A DNA stretch of 61,565 bases from Chloroflexota bacterium (GCA_018004935.1 JAGNBF010000036.1:2789-64353); one strand, 5' to 3'; counted from the stretch's first letter, positions 1 through 9,906 are shown. The notes: generated from the sequence alone by a model not told the origin. Translations and numbers: made by a program.

Positions 1-262
1 CGTCCGGGCGATTTGCCAAATCGCCCTACATTTTCGTAGGAGTTCCCCATGGACGAAACGCACACCAAGTTGGATGAAAATAACGCTACCATTTTCATTC
101 CCATCCGTGTTTCTTCCTATCCGTGTTTCCATTATCAGTGGCTATTTTCGTAGGAGTTCCCCATGAGCCTTTGGCGCACCAAGATGGATGAAAACCTGTA
201 GGACGATTTTGTAAATCGTCCACTGGGCGATTTGCCAAATCGCCCTACATTTTCGTAGGAGA
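1..262. repeat. Palindromic repeat remnants, no gene
   Basis: A-T rich repeated text around short palindromes: paired arms of the type gggcgatttgccaaatcgccc at 1-30 and 231-248 and gacgattttgtaaatcgtc at 204-222. A tag resembling ttttcgtaggagttccccat recurs at 32-51, 146-165 and (varied) 249-265. The inner arms match the core of the 119-bp repeat at 3271-3389 and 18691-18809, so this is probably a degraded or partial relative. No ORF with a ribosome-binding site was seen. Confidence 0.55.
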
Positions 263-344
263 ACCCTTGCGGAGAGATTATCTGAATTCCCCCTCTGCAC
301 GTCAAATCTAGAGATAACCAGCAGTAATTCTCAATTTGGCCTGA

Positions 345-500
345 ACGTCTAAAATACCGAGGCCGCCCGGCCGTAAAACGGGCCGGGTTATGGTTACGAA
401 GGCCGTGGGCCTGCTGTTTTAGCCCGTAGGGCCTGGTACTGATAGCCCGGCGGTTTGACCGCCGGGCGGATTAATGGAACGTTTATCGTTCAAAATGAGA
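345..500. repeat. Degenerate 158-bp repeat (family B)
   Basis: The order of motifs (cgtaaaacgg, ggccgtgggcctg, ttttagcccgtagggcctgg, cggtttgaccgccggg) follows the better preserved family B copies at 11198-11355, 20460-20617 and 24905-25062. The terminal inverted repeats are eroded here (only gaacgttta is recognisable at the right end), so the limits are approximate. It fills most of the gap before the first gene. Confidence 0.55.
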
Positions 501-594
501 ATTGCTGATAAGCAGAGAATTGCCGTGACGGGTTAACATGCCAACGTGCGGTTCCTAAAAGTAACGCGCACCCGACGAATGGCGAAAGATCCCT

Positions 595-1002
595 ATGACT
601 ATACCTGACAAGATTCCGGGCTTACGTTGGTTGACAGTGTTGTTGGCGGCTTATTTTGCGTTGTGGATTATGCGCGAAGGGAATCTGGCGCAGACCGTTT
701 TGTTGGGGGTGAGTAGTTGCGGCATCGCGGCCGCGCACCTCATACAACGATATGGCCGCGGCCGCGTGTTGCCTCATTGGCAATGGCTGGCCGGTATGAC
801 TATCGCTGGCCTGTTTGGGGGTGGCAGTAGCGTCTTTGCCACCCTGGCTTTCATGGCTGTCAAAACCGGCCTACATGCTCACGGCCCCGAATTTACCCCC
901 GCCGAAATTACCTGGGTGTGGCAACATCTGACCCTTTGGATACTGGGAGGGGGGTTATTGGGGTTGGGGCTGTCCACCTTACTCCTGGGTCTGCGGCAAT
1001 AA
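595..1002 (+). CDS. Hypothetical membrane protein, 4 TM segments
   Basis: A 135-residue hydrophobic protein of unknown function. Four likely membrane spans can be read at about residues 12-28, 34-49, 64-88 and 110-133. Basic residues (HLIQRYGRGR) lie between spans 2 and 3, which suggests a cytoplasmic loop. No catalytic motif is visible. The ATG at 595 is the first of the frame; the ribosome-binding site is weak. Its 3' end overlaps the convergent translin-family gene by 24 bp, a compact tail-to-tail arrangement with no room for a terminator. Two GCGGCCGC palindromes lie inside the reading frame, as in neighbouring resident genes. Confidence 0.6.
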   Translation: MTIPDKIPGLRWLTVLLAAYFALWIMREGNLAQTVLLGVSSCGIAAAHLIQRYGRGRVLPHWQWLAGMTIAGLFGGGSSVFATLAFMAVKTGLHAHGPEFTPAEITWVWQHLTLWILGGGLLGLGLSTLLLGLRQ

Positions 1003-1623
1003 TCGTGCTTCCAGGCGTGCCAGGGCTTGTTCTAATTGCGCCTGACGCAAACTGGTTGTCACATCAGCTCTTGTACGTTCTAAAACACCGCGCACTGTAT
1101 CCGTACGGCGGCGCAAGCCTCCGGTAATAGCATCGTTAAAGTCCATCACCACCAAAACGCTATAAACCTCCTCCATTACACTCAGCAGACGCTCTACTTC
1201 ATTAGAGTGGCCGTGCCGGATTAAATCCAAAATGGTGCGGCGGAGTTCAGTTGTTGCTTCGGCCAGGCCATTTAGCCAGGTATTGTACTCCACACCCAGT
1301 TCAGCAGGGGTGGGCCAGGGCAAACCTCGGATGATGGCGTAGGTAAGATAGGCTTCGACATACTCTTTTAATGAATCCTGCGTATAGCCAGCGTGGTATA
1401 AATCGCCATAACCCTGAACACCCGCAACGAGTTGTAACGCGGCCGCTTTAGCCTCGCCCATCAACGTTTCCGCCCGATCCCATTCAGAGCGATGGACGGC
1501 CCGGATTGCCCGCGAACAAATACTGACCAACTCCCGCGACCGTTGATAGGCCAGATCGCGGGCGGCATTTACTTCTTCAAAATAATGACGAATTTCTTCA
1601 CTGATCGTTTCTAATTGATCCAT
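979..1623 (-). CDS. Translin family protein (prokaryotic)
   Basis: A 214-residue, almost entirely alpha-helical protein. The sequence RSRELVSICSRAIRAVHR (about 28-45), the GY..DSLKEYVEA block (about 78-90), LPWPTPAELGVE (about 100-111), the WLNGLAEATTELRR block (about 115-130) and the C-terminal GGLRRRTDTVRGVLERTRAD stretch (about 168-187) match the pattern of the translin superfamily. Eukaryotic translin/TRAX are RNA- and DNA-binding octamers with RNase activity in TRAX. Prokaryotic members are known mainly in archaea and some bacteria, with little functional work. I did not identify the TRAX catalytic acidic residues with certainty, so a nucleic-acid-binding role is inferred. Full length for the family. 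Confidence 0.8.
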   Translation of the reverse strand: MDQLETISEEIRHYFEEVNAARDLAYQRSRELVSICSRAIRAVHRSEWDRAETLMGEAKAAALQLVAGVQGYGDLYHAGYTQDSLKEYVEAYLTYAIIRGLPWPTPAELGVEYNTWLNGLAEATTELRRTILDLIRHGHSNEVERLLSVMEEVYSVLVVMDFNDAITGGLRRRTDTVRGVLERTRADVTTSLRQAQLEQALARLEARLLPQTQE

Positions 1624-1658
1624 GATATGTTATTCCTAATCTGAACAGGCCGATTCAG

Positions 1659-1814
1659 CTAACCATTCAGTCGTGTAAATTCATCCGTTCTGCTCGTCCA
1701 GTTATAAAACGACCGGACTATCGTTACCAGGGCCGTTAAGCCTGGGTTTTGGCCCGTAGGGCTTGGTATATAACCCGGTGATTTGATCACTGGGCGAGGT
1801 AACTGAACGTTCAG
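1659..1814. repeat. Family B repeat, about 156 bp
   Basis: Termini ctaaccattcagt (1659-1671) and actgaacgttcag (1802-1814) are imperfect versions of the family B ends GTAAGCGTTCAGT and ACTGAACGCTTAC. Internal text (cataaaacgaccggac, gcccgtagggcttggtat, cggtgatttgatcactggg) follows the other copies. It occupies nearly all of the spacer between the translin-family gene and the DUF3467 gene, possibly upstream of the former's promoter. Confidence 0.7.
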
Positions 1815-1864
1815 TTACCTCGTTTCATTTTTGTGTGCCGTGATAATGGTTTTCTTCGCGGCCA

Positions 1865-2215
1865 TCATTTTTCCGGGGGAGTGTTTGTTTCTCCTGCTCC
1901 AGGAGGGGGAAACAAATAATCAGCGATGTGGGGTACTTTGGGCAATTTAATTTCACCAAACTGCTGTTCATAACTGGCGATACTTTGCGCTAAGGCCTGT
2001 TGCAACTGTTTGGCATGTAACGGCGACATGACAATGCGGGTGTTGACCGTTCCTTTTGGCATACGGGGCAAAATCTGGGCGAAATCTAACACCACTTCGG
2101 CCATGGTGTGCGTGATAAAAGCAACATTGGCATAAACAGCCTGTAACTGATGAGGGATTTCTATGGCGATTTTTTGACCTTGTGGCACGGGTCCGGGTGA
2201 GTTGGCGGGAACCAT
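1865..2215 (-). CDS. DUF3467 family protein
   Basis: A 116-residue protein starting MVPANSPGPV. The core YANVAFITHTMAEVVLDFAQ (about 30-49), followed by TRIVMSPLHAKQLQQAL and SYEQQFG, is the DUF3467 signature (small soluble bacterial proteins of unknown function). A Pro-rich tail follows. The ATG at 2213-2215 is chosen because AGGAG lies 8 bp upstream (2224-2228). The frame is open further upstream to 2389, but that extension is not protein-like and runs through intergenic sequence. Flanked on both sides by repeats; no operon partner. Confidence 0.8.
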   Translation of the reverse strand: MVPANSPGPVPQGQKIAIEIPHQLQAVYANVAFITHTMAEVVLDFAQILPRMPKGTVNTRIVMSPLHAKQLQQALAQSIASYEQQFGEIKLPKVPHIADYLFPPPGAGETNTPPEK

Positions 2216-2551
2216 AATGTTGACTCCTATAAAGATGTAATACGAATGGGAAGAAACACGAATAAAGAATGAAAATGGGTGCAAATTGGCGAAACCTGGT
2301 AGTCTGACACACAAGGTTTGCCGGATGACATAGGTCCCACTTATCGGCTGGTGTGGGTAGGGGAATGGGTTCCTTTGAGTTCGCCGCAAATAACTTTTGA
2401 ATTTGCTGTGGCTGGTCTCCTGATCGTGCCACCCAACTTAATCTTGAGCGAACCCTATGGTGGCCTAGGCCAAGCATTCTGGTAGTCTAAACTTGTCTAC
2501 GACTATACCTATAAAGTTACAATTTGTGATGGTAATGGTTGACAGTTTGTA

Positions 2552-2764
2552 ACTATTCAGTCCCTCACCCTAACCCTCTCCCCAGGGAAAGGGAATCAAC
2601 TCTCCTCTCCCGTTTCGGGAGAGGGTCGGGGGTGAGGGTCAGCCATTGCCTATGCTCATTCCACGCAGAGCGTGGAATGGTTCCGACGACACTCTGCGTC
2701 CTACTTGACGCAGAGCGTCCCAGAGATCATCCCCACGCAGAGCGTGGGAATGAGTTCTGATACT
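2552..2764. repeat. Repeat G (Ctcaccct/cgcagagcgtgg type)
   Basis: Begins actattcagtccctcaccct, then inverted arms ctctcccgtttcgggagag, then two or three short palindromes built on cacgcagagcgtgg, ending near ttctgatactt. A related shorter copy lies at 23568-23672 (same start actatacagcccctcaccct, same ttgcctatnctcnttccacgc centre, same end). Non-coding hairpin repeat; the short frames inside it are not genes. Confidence 0.6.
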
Positions 2765-2994
2765 TGTGTAGTTACGACAGTTTTTCATTCTTGTGGGTAA
2801 TTCCTGTTAGTCCTGTCTCAAAGATACTCCACATTGCCTTAATGGGGCAAACAAGGCAGGGTAAACACCAGCCATTTCCAATTTGAAGGTGGTATTCTCC
2901 TGTTCAAATTGAACATGGCTATTACTCTAATCCGGCTTTCCCCAAGTCCGATTTCTTAGCGCTGGGCTATTGTGTCGGGTATTTTTCCCCGCAT

Positions 2995-3260
2995 CTAACC
3001 CCACATCCAGGGGCGTTCGCCGCCAAACCACGCCGGAAAAGTTCCCTGCCCCTGGGGCGGGGTTGGGGGTGGGGGAAAGCCGAGTATGCAGTTATCCTGG
3101 GATATGCAGGGCGACTGCATACTCACCAAAATGAACCCGTCCCCTGATGATTCCCGAGTGCGGGAAGGGGGAACGCACTCGGCGGGCAAAATCGGGGGAT
3201 TCGCCCCCGATTTTGCCTGCCTTAAAAAACTCCCCGCCCCTGGGGGTGGGGTTGGGGGAA
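2995..3260 (-). repeat. Two hairpin cassettes with variable stems
   Basis: Read on the minus strand, both carry the cassette header (cccaaccccnccccagggg followed by cggggagttttt or cagggaactttt). The one at about 3150-3260 contains stem arms GGCAGGCAAAATCGGGGG and its near-perfect complement at about 3175-3222; the other (2995-3080) has arms built on ggcgttcgccgccaaacc. Same family as 5862-5945, 13695-13805, 17267-17375 and 17455-17570. Confidence 0.6.
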
Positions 3261-3270
3261 AGCCGAATAT

Positions 3271-3389
3271 GGCGTGGTTCAAAAGTTGGCAAATGGTGCT
3301 TAACAGTTTGTAGGGCGATTTTGTAAATCGCCCACGAGACGATTTACAAAATCGTCCTACAAATTTGTAAAGCTGATCTGAACCATGCC
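3271..3389. mobile_element. MITE family A, 119 bp
   Basis: Ends GGCGTGGTTCA (3271-3281) and TGAACCATGCC (3379-3389) are inverted repeats with one mismatch. The middle is a long palindrome of arms gtagggcgattttgtaaatcgccc and gacgatttacaaaatcgtccta. Flanking octamers ccgaatat and ctgaatat differ at one base, consistent with an 8-bp target duplication. A second copy of the same length lies at 18691-18809. Too short to code; presumably moved by a transposase encoded elsewhere. Confidence 0.85.
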
Positions 3390-3469
3390 CTGAATATGCA
3401 ATCGCCGTACTGGGATATGTGGATGGGTTGCTCAGGCCATGTTAGAATGTGGCTATTCTGGCATGGATC

Positions 3470-3552
3470 GTAACTACTAAGGCTCTCGCGGGCTGAGCTT
3501 GTCGAAGCCTTGTGTTGCCTGCGACAAGCTCAGGCAATGGCTTAGTAGTTAC
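3470..3552. repeat. Family E inverted-repeat element, 83 bp
   Basis: Perfect 12-bp termini GTAACTACTAAG (3470-3481) and CTTAGTAGTTAC (3541-3552) enclose a second inverted pair, gctgagcttgtcg and cgacaagctcagg. A related element with GTAACGACTAAG ends lies at 25195-25276. The inner pair is also shared with family D (39668-39768). No target duplication was seen here. Confidence 0.7.
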
Positions 3553-3834
3553 ATGAAATGTAACTTTATAACTCTGCTGAGTATAATTTCAGTGGGTCTT
3601 TCGGAATCTGCGGGATGGGTTTCATATAGGGGCTGGCCTTGTGCCTGCTCCCCCTGAGGATAACCATAAGAGTTATGCCTACATAGTGCCGATTATCGGC
3701 ACATGAGAAAATTCCCCGCTCCTGGGGTGAGGTTAGCGGTAGGGGCGGTATAGTTATTAGTTATTTTGATTATGCCCATAAATCTTGAGTTTAGAGTGTA
3801 AGCGTTCAGTTGAGTTACTTCAACGGATTAAGAA

Positions 3835-3917
3835 TCTGAGTTTAGAGTTCAGAGCCAGAGCTAGAGGGTTTTCCAAAGTAATTTCCTCTTGCCTTCTCCT
3901 CTCGCTCTAAATTCCAG
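3835..3917. mobile_element. MITE family C, 83 bp
   Basis: Same length and internal text (agttcagagccagagctaga) as copies at 13290-13372, 17640-17722 and 28899-28981. Ends gagtttagag and ctctaaattccag form the family's terminal inverted repeat with small changes. No clear target duplication at this copy, so it is probably older. Confidence 0.7.
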
Positions 3918-3948
3918 TAAATATAAAAGGGAAGTAACTCTACACATC

Positions 3949-4006
3949 AGAAACCGGGTTTTTCTCTTGTAGAGTATGAGTTGGCCTAAGCAAAAACCCG
4001 ATTTCT
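3949..4006. repeat. Imperfect inverted repeat
   Basis: Arms AGAAACCGGGTTTTT (3949-3963) and AAAAACCCGATTTCT (3992-4006) pair with one mismatch around a 28-nt loop. It lies 35 bp upstream of the comEA-like start, so it could affect expression of that gene, but no clear promoter hexamers were identified. Related text was not seen elsewhere in the window. Confidence 0.5.
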
Positions 4007-4041
4007 CCCGCGAGGCCGTATAATTACAAAGGGAATTGGTT

Positions 4042-4647
4042 ATGAAGTGGGATCTAAATACCCTGGTACGCTCTTTGATTATGATGTTGGTGGGAATTGT
4101 TATGGGTGGGGGAATGATGGGTTTGTGGCAGGGAACGCGCCCGGCCGCTATTTATATTGAACCACCTTTGCCGACGATAACTCCTTTGCCCTGGCAGGTG
4201 TATGTGAGTGGAGCCGTGAATAATCCTGGTGTTTATCAGGTGGATCCGGATATGATTGTGGCGGATGCGGTTGCTCTGGCTGGGGGGGTTACTGCGGCCG
4301 CTGATCAAACTGGCGTGAATCTGGCGTTACGGGTGCGTGATGGGTTGCAGGTGTTTGTCCCGGTTTTGGGGGAAACAACGGTTTTGCCCACAGCCCCGGC
4401 TCTCCCGGGGGAAACGGTAGACGTTGTCACCCCGTCTGCTCCTATGGCACTTATCAATCTGAATACAGCCACCCTTGAGGAATTGGATACCTTACCCGGT
4501 ATTGGCCCCAGTATTGCCCAACGAATTGTGGATTATCGCACCCAAAATGGTGCTTTTACTCAGATTGAAGATTTAATGAATGTACCCGGCATTGGCGAAA
4601 GTAAATTTAATGACATTAAAATGCTGATTACTGTGGGGGAATCTTAA
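4042..4647 (+). CDS. comEA: ComEA-like SLBB/helix-hairpin-helix protein
   Basis: A 201-residue protein. An N-terminal membrane anchor (about 10-30, LIMMLVGIVMGGGMMGLW) is followed by a short Pro-rich stretch, an SLBB domain (about 52-115, VYVSGAVNNPGVYQVDPD through VNLALRVRDGLQVFVP), a second linker, and two helix-hairpin-helix motifs at the C-terminus (INLNTATLEELDTLPGIGPS and LMNVPGIGESKF). This is the architecture of ComEA, the exported double-strand DNA receptor of natural transformation. The ATG at 4042 is preferred over a TTG two codons upstream; a purine-rich aaaggga precedes it. Five bp separate it from the glycosyltransferase gene. No comEC is in the window, so the role in DNA uptake is inferred. 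Confidence 0.85.
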   Translation: MKWDLNTLVRSLIMMLVGIVMGGGMMGLWQGTRPAAIYIEPPLPTITPLPWQVYVSGAVNNPGVYQVDPDMIVADAVALAGGVTAAADQTGVNLALRVRDGLQVFVPVLGETTVLPTAPALPGETVDVVTPSAPMALINLNTATLEELDTLPGIGPSIAQRIVDYRTQNGAFTQIEDLMNVPGIGESKFNDIKMLITVGES

Positions 4648-4652
4648 ACCCC

Positions 4653-5762
4653 ATGTGGCGTGAAAGTCATCTGACGACCGCGGCCGCACGTCTCGCCGCT
4701 TTGCCCTTTTTTCTCTCTCGCCAGAGAGCCATTCAGCCACCTCAACGGGCCGTCATTCTCAAGCCCTGTTGCCTGACTCAGGTTTTGTTGACAACCCCTC
4801 TGCTTGCCGCCCTCCACCAAAGTTATCCGACGGCTCGCTTTGATTGGGCGGTACATGATTGGGCACGCCCGGCTATTGCTTCCCATCCTTTCATCAGTCA
4901 GACGATTAATACCGGTTCTGTGGGGTTAACCCAAATTGTGTGGGGAGATGTGCGCCGCCTGGTGGCCCGATTGCGTCAGGAGCAGTATGACACTTGCTTT
5001 ATTCCTAGCCGTTCGGCCTTGTTATCGCTGGTGGCCTGGCTGGCTGGTATTCCCCAGCGGGTAGGGCTGACGGTGCAGGGGCGTGGTTTTGCTCAGACGG
5101 TACGCGTGCGGCCGCGCACGGAAGATTTGCATGAAGCGGATCAATACCTGGCTCTGGCCCGTGCTCTTGGCCTTGAAGCCCGCCCCGATGTTTCCTTTTT
5201 CCCTACGGATCGAGATCGTTCGGCGGCAACCCGGCGGCTGGTAGATGAGATTGATTGGTTGGGGGATGTGCCGCTGGTATTGTTGCACCCCGGTGGGGGG
5301 AGTAATCCACGCCAGGGGATGGTAGAAAAACGCTGGCCGGTGGAGCGGTTTGTTCTTTTGGGCAACCATCTGGTGCGCCGGTATAACGCACGGATATTGG
5401 TGGTGGGCGCGGCCGCAGATGCGGATCTGGCGCGTACCTTAACCGGTTTGATGTCGGCTAAAGCGGTGAACCTGGCCGGTCAGTTGACATTGGGGGAATT
5501 AGGAGCGTTGGGAGAAGTGGCTGATCTGTATGTTGGGAATGACACGGGGCCAACCCATGTCGCGGCCGCAGTAGGTTGTCCCACAATGGCCCTGTTTGGT
5601 CCTAGCGATCCCGCCCTTTCGGCACCACGCGGCCGCCAGGTAACGGTTCTGGCTCCCCAAAAACAACTATTTCCCTTTCGTTGGGAGAAGGTGTTGTTGG
5701 CGGCGGAAGTTAGTGCGGCCGCAGATACTATTCTGGCTCCTCGCCAAAAGAAAAAGGGTTAA
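4653..5762 (+). CDS. Glycosyltransferase family 9 protein
   Basis: A 369-residue protein of the ADP-heptose:LPS heptosyltransferase superfamily (GT9). Visible hallmarks are RAVILKPCCLTQVLLTTPLL near the N-terminus (the usual position of the first nucleotide-sugar fold motif), VLLHPGGG (about 210), and the conserved C-terminal block YVGNDTGPTHVAAAVGCPT then LFGPSDP. It probably transfers a sugar from an activated donor to a cell-surface glycan. The actual donor is unknown; Chloroflexota mostly lack LPS, so heptose is not implied. Translationally close to the ComEA-like gene upstream (5-bp gap). Five in-frame GCGGCCGC sites mark it as a long-term resident. Confidence 0.82.
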   Translation: MWRESHLTTAAARLAALPFFLSRQRAIQPPQRAVILKPCCLTQVLLTTPLLAALHQSYPTARFDWAVHDWARPAIASHPFISQTINTGSVGLTQIVWGDVRRLVARLRQEQYDTCFIPSRSALLSLVAWLAGIPQRVGLTVQGRGFAQTVRVRPRTEDLHEADQYLALARALGLEARPDVSFFPTDRDRSAATRRLVDEIDWLGDVPLVLLHPGGGSNPRQGMVEKRWPVERFVLLGNHLVRRYNARILVVGAAADADLARTLTGLMSAKAVNLAGQLTLGELGALGEVADLYVGNDTGPTHVAAAVGCPTMALFGPSDPALSAPRGRQVTVLAPQKQLFPFRWEKVLLAAEVSAAADTILAPRQKKKG

Positions 5763-5849
5763 CACAGCAATTCTCAGTTTGAATGGGAAGCGTTTTTTCG
5801 TGAGTGTCTAAAAATAACTTGGGTGGCGTGGTGAGGAGACCGGCCCCAG

Positions 5850-5948
5850 CCAGCAACCCCTAACCCCGCCCCCAGGAGCAGGGAACTTTCTCATGTGCGG
5901 GTTATCGAGCGCGGCCGCGCTCGATAACCCGCACTCCTGGTGTTTCCC
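5850..5948. terminator. Hairpin cassette; 40-nt perfect palindrome
   Basis: The header cccctaaccccgcccccagg is followed by a perfect palindrome at 5895-5934 (arms GTGCGGGTTATCGAGCGCGG and its complement, no loop) centred on GCGGCCGC, then a cttcccgctgggaatcg tail. It lies between the convergent GT9 and secA genes, so a bidirectional transcription-stop role is reasonable, although no long T run follows. Member of the variable-stem cassette family. Confidence 0.6.
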
Positions 5949-5973
5949 CCTTCCCGCTGGGAATCGTTCCCGG

Positions 5974-8900
5974 CTACTTTTGTCGCTTTAACGCCTGGGG
6001 CGGCGCGGCCGCACTTCGGGTGGTCTGTAAATCTTTTTGCATGTGGCAATTCTTGTACTTTTTGCCACTTCCACAGGGGCACGGGTCATTACGTCCTACT
6101 TTGGGCGTGTCACGGCGCATTTCAGCTCCCCGCCCATGCTCTCGTTGCACCACCTGATACCCGGCCTGAGCCATTTTCATCTGCTGAGCGATAGCCGCTC
6201 GTTGTTGCGTTACAAACGCCTCATGCCGGGGTAATTCACGGAAGAACTGGTTGACAATCGCCTCATCAATGTTGGAGCGCATATCGGCAAACATTTCGTA
6301 GGAGCGGCGCTTGTATTCTACTTTGGGGTCACGTTGGGCGATGGCCTGGAGGTTAATTTCCCGGCGCAGGTCGTCCATCGCCGTCAAGTAATCGCGCCAC
6401 TCCCGGTCAATCGCCCGGATCATGAGTAGGCGTTGGAAGTTGCGATACTCTTCGTCTCCAATGCGGCCGCGCCATTGCTCTTGCCATTTTTGCACGTAAG
6501 TTTGCAGGGCGGACACCAACTGTTCACTAGAAAATGTAGCCAGACTTTCAACCAGCAATTTTTGTAATGCCTGATCAATCTGCTGTTTAAACGGCGTTTG
6601 TTGGTTTTTGATCACCTCGCGGGACATGCCTTCAACGGCAAACTGATTAAACGCCCGATTAATCTGTTCAGTAGCCTGGCTCATGAGCTGATCTTTGCGC
6701 GTGGCATCCAGGTGAGCGGTCAGAAAATCATTGGCAAAGGTCTCGATTTGTTCCAGGAATTGGCGGCGTACATTCTCGCGCACCTGGAGATAACCAGAGC
6801 GGCTCCCGGCGATGATCAGCCCTAAGTTGGGCACGGCAGGTAGAATGGGTAGGAAACGCCCCATCGCAACCAGCAATTGCAAGAGATTCGTTCCTTCTTG
6901 CAGGTTATCGTGAGCCATTTTGCTCAGCCGGTCAATGAGCTTGTCGCCTGACAGCCTTTCCAGTTCGGCCCGGTCTAACCGTAGGATACCTGGTACAACC
7001 TGAAGCACACGGCGGATGATGCCATTGTAATTGATGGCGTCCGTGGCGTCGGTGGTGAAATCTTGTACCGCCTGCTCTACCTGTTGGCGCACGTAGGCGG
7101 GGTAATTGACCAGGTAATTTTGGGCTAACTCTTCCAGAGCGGTGGCAAACGCGGCCGCGAACTTTTCATCCAGGTCATCCCCGGCCCCGCTGAGAACCTG
7201 TCGTCGCTCTTCGTATATCGCCTTGCGCTGTTTGTCCATCACGTCGTCGTATTCGACCACGTTTTTACGCATATCAAAGTTGAACCCTTCAATACGCTCT
7301 TGAGAACTGGCGATGAGGCGGTCCAGGGCGGAGTGTTCAATGGGCAAGTCTTCGGGTAAATCCATGAAGCGGGCCAGCGTGCCATTCATCAAACTACGCA
7401 GGCGTTCTCCCCCAAAACGACGCATCAGTTCATCATCTACGGAGAGGAAAAAGCGGCTGGAACCGGGGTCGCCCTGGCGGGCGGCGCGGCCGCGGAGCTG
7501 ATTATCAATGCGCCGTGCTTCATGCCGTTCTGACCCCACCACATGCAAACCACCTAACTGCTTAACCTCTTGCCTCTCCCGTTCCGTCTGCGCCCGAATG
7601 TCTTGAATGAGCTGGATATGACTCTCATTGAGGCCAGGGGCGCGGCTGATGACCCGTTTGGCCTCGGCCATATCGCCAGCGAGGAGGGCGCGGATGAGGG
7701 CGGCGCGGCCATTGTAATGGAGTTCAAATACCTGTTCAGCCAGGAATTGAGCCGTTTTTTGTGGGTCGTCGTGCACTTGTTGGTATTGACCGTAGAGGGA
7801 GCGTAGACGCACGGCTTCTTCTACCATGGCGACATCTTTTTCTTGTTCGGTGAGGAATTGGCGTGCGGCCGCGAACTGGCGTGCCATCACCAGCCGTATC
7901 ACCTGCCGGGCCATGCTAAAATCAGCCCCATATTTCTCCTGCAACTGGCGAATGAGATACCCTTCCAACTGCACTTCTTCGATTTCACTGAGGGCGGTAT
8001 CAAATTCGGTTTTACTGGATTGTAGGGCGGTAATGAGATCTGCTTGCAGACGATGACCTTTTTGGATGAGGGTGTGCGCGGCCGCGACCCCTTCTGTCAG
8101 CAGAGTCATGGCTAATTTGGCTAACAAAGGCCGGTCAAACAGAGCATCTTCTAACGCCTGCGCTGACAGCCCTTCCGGGTTGCCCCCCAACAAAATGTCC
8201 GTACCACGCCCGGCCATGTTCGTCGAAATCGTAACCGCCCCTTTGCGCCCTGCCTGGGCCACAACCAGCGCTTCCGATTGGTGCAACTTAGCATTCAAAA
8301 CCGTATGGGGAACCCGTGCCTGGTTCAACAATTTGTGAATCGTTTCCGAATGCTCAACCGACGTAGTACCCACCAGAACGGGCCGCCCTGATTCATATAC
8401 ACGTTGAATCTCCGTCACGATGGCCTTGTCTTTCGCATCCAGAGACCGATACACCTGGTCTGGGAAATCTGTTCGCCGGAAAAAGGCAGGCACATCTGGC
8501 TTTTCTGGCCGCACATAGTAGATGCGGGTAGCATTTTCCAGCTTCTCTTTTTGCTCCTTCAACCCCATTTGGCCTGTTTCAACAATATATTCCACATTGG
8601 TAGGTAACGCCGTTACCCCCAGTTCATAAATTTTGTCAAACTCTTCCGCGTCTGTCAGCGCCGTACCGGTCATGCCTGCCAGCCGTTCGTACATACGGAA
8701 ATAGTTCTGCAAAGTGATAGTCGCCACTGTGACCGTTTCGCGTTTAACCTGCACCTTTTCTTTGGCTTCAATGGCTTCGTGCAAACCATCCGAATAGCGG
8801 CGACCGGGCATGGGCCGACCGGTGAAGTCATCAATGATGATGACCTGACCACTGGGGTCTACCATGTAATCCTTATCCCGATGAAACAGGTATTGGGCTT

Positions 8901-9906
8901 TGAGCGCGTTATCCAGATAGTAGGTCAGTTTAAAATGTTTGGGGTCATACAAACTTTCCCCGGCAGAGACATCAATATCGGGGATACGCTCTTCTACTTT
9001 GCTGATACCCCGTTCGGTGAGCGAAATGGAACGACTTTTTTCGTCAATGTCGTAATCCCCATTCGGCTCTTCGTCTTCCTCGGCGGTGTTACGCTTGAGA
9101 TTGCGGATATATTCGGCAAAGTCGTTGTACAGGCGGCTAGATTGATCCGCCGGGCCAGAGATGATGAGTGGGGTGCGGGCTTCGTCAATGAGGATGTTGT
9201 CTACTTCGTCAATGACGGCCATGTACAAATCTCGTTGTACCAGGTCAGCCTGGTTCATGGCCATATTATCGCGCAGATAGTCGAAGCCGAATTCACTGCT
9301 GATACCATAGGTCACATCGGCCTGGTAGGCCTGGGTGCGGGTGCAGGGGCGCCAGTGAACCAGCCGCTCATCTTCCAGTTCGGCCCCGGGGTTGACATAT
9401 TCGGGGTCAAATAGGGCAGAATACCCTTGCGGGCCAATACAGCCGACGGTCAGCCCCAGGGCATGGAAGATTTTACCCATCCAGCCACCGTCGCGGCGGG
9501 CCAGATAATCATTGACGGTGACGAGATGGATACCACGACCCAGCAGGGCGTTTAGGTAAAGGGGTAAGGTGGCAACAAGGGTTTTCCCTTCGCCGGTACG
9601 CATTTCTACGACCTGTCCCTGGTGGAGCAAAATACCACCCATGATTTGCACATCGTAGTGGCGCAAACCGGTAGTGCGACGGGATGCTTCACGTACCAGT
9701 GCATAGGCACGAGGTAATATTTCGTCCAGTTCCGTATCCGGGGTGATTTGTTCGCGGAGGAGTTGGGTTTGGGTTTTGAGGTCGTCGGCGGTGAGTTTTT
9801 CCAACTCTGCTTCGTAGCTGGCAACTTTTTCTACCTGCGGCCGCAATTTCTTCGTTAATCTTGAGGTGGGATCGCCCATGATGGCGTTAACTAATTTTTT
9901 GAACAT
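5974..9906 (-). CDS. secA: Preprotein translocase ATPase SecA
   Basis: Motor ATPase that drives unfolded preproteins through SecYEG. A 1310-residue protein. The N-terminus [16 protein letters not shown] is typical. The Walker [10 protein letters not shown] is near residue 105, Walker B region [20 protein letters not shown] near 235-254, and helicase motifs [14 protein letters not shown] near 575. The preprotein-binding, scaffold and wing regions follow, and the C-terminus has the zinc-binding SEC-C motif [19 protein letters not shown]. It is longer than the usual 830-950 residues; extra sequence lies mainly between the second nucleotide-binding fold ([18 protein letters not shown] onward) and the scaffold domain. 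Single-gene transcription unit. Confidence 0.97.
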   Translation of the reverse strand: MFKKLVNAIMGDPTSRLTKKLRPQVEKVASYEAELEKLTADDLKTQTQLLREQITPDTELDEILPRAYALVREASRRTTGLRHYDVQIMGGILLHQGQVVEMRTGEGKTLVATLPLYLNALLGRGIHLVTVNDYLARRDGGWMGKIFHALGLTVGCIGPQGYSALFDPEYVNPGAELEDERLVHWRPCTRTQAYQADVTYGISSEFGFDYLRDNMAMNQADLVQRDLYMAVIDEVDNILIDEARTPLIISGPADQSSRLYNDFAEYIRNLKRNTAEEDEEPNGDYDIDEKSRSISLTERGISKVEERIPDIDVSAGESLYDPKHFKLTYYLDNALKAQYLFHRDKDYMVDPSGQVIIIDDFTGRPMPGRRYSDGLHEAIEAKEKVQVKRETVTVATITLQNYFRMYERLAGMTGTALTDAEEFDKIYELGVTALPTNVEYIVETGQMGLKEQKEKLENATRIYYVRPEKPDVPAFFRRTDFPDQVYRSLDAKDKAIVTEIQRVYESGRPVLVGTTSVEHSETIHKLLNQARVPHTVLNAKLHQSEALVVAQAGRKGAVTISTNMAGRGTDILLGGNPEGLSAQALEDALFDRPLLAKLAMTLLTEGVAAAHTLIQKGHRLQADLITALQSSKTEFDTALSEIEEVQLEGYLIRQLQEKYGADFSMARQVIRLVMARQFAAARQFLTEQEKDVAMVEEAVRLRSLYGQYQQVHDDPQKTAQFLAEQVFELHYNGRAALIRALLAGDMAEAKRVISRAPGLNESHIQLIQDIRAQTERERQEVKQLGGLHVVGSERHEARRIDNQLRGRAARQGDPGSSRFFLSVDDELMRRFGGERLRSLMNGTLARFMDLPEDLPIEHSALDRLIASSQERIEGFNFDMRKNVVEYDDVMDKQRKAIYEERRQVLSGAGDDLDEKFAAAFATALEELAQNYLVNYPAYVRQQVEQAVQDFTTDATDAINYNGIIRRVLQVVPGILRLDRAELERLSGDKLIDRLSKMAHDNLQEGTNLLQLLVAMGRFLPILPAVPNLGLIIAGSRSGYLQVRENVRRQFLEQIETFANDFLTAHLDATRKDQLMSQATEQINRAFNQFAVEGMSREVIKNQQTPFKQQIDQALQKLLVESLATFSSEQLVSALQTYVQKWQEQWRGRIGDEEYRNFQRLLMIRAIDREWRDYLTAMDDLRREINLQAIAQRDPKVEYKRRSYEMFADMRSNIDEAIVNQFFRELPRHEAFVTQQRAAIAQQMKMAQAGYQVVQREHGRGAEMRRDTPKVGRNDPCPCGSGKKYKNCHMQKDLQTTRSAAAPPQALKRQK

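Larger units (their letters stand above)
2765..4041. other. Gene-free 1.3-kb repeat-filled spacer
   Basis: No convincing gene between the DUF3467 start and the comEA-like gene. The spacer contains, in order, two hairpin cassettes (2995-3260), a 119-bp family A element (3271-3389), an 83-bp family E inverted repeat (3470-3552), unassigned A-T rich sequence with a fragment of family F text near 3625-3675, a family C copy (3835-3917) and a 15-bp inverted repeat (3949-4006). Near 3785-3815 short pieces of family C and B termini are juxtaposed, which looks like a decayed nested insertion. Confidence 0.6.
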
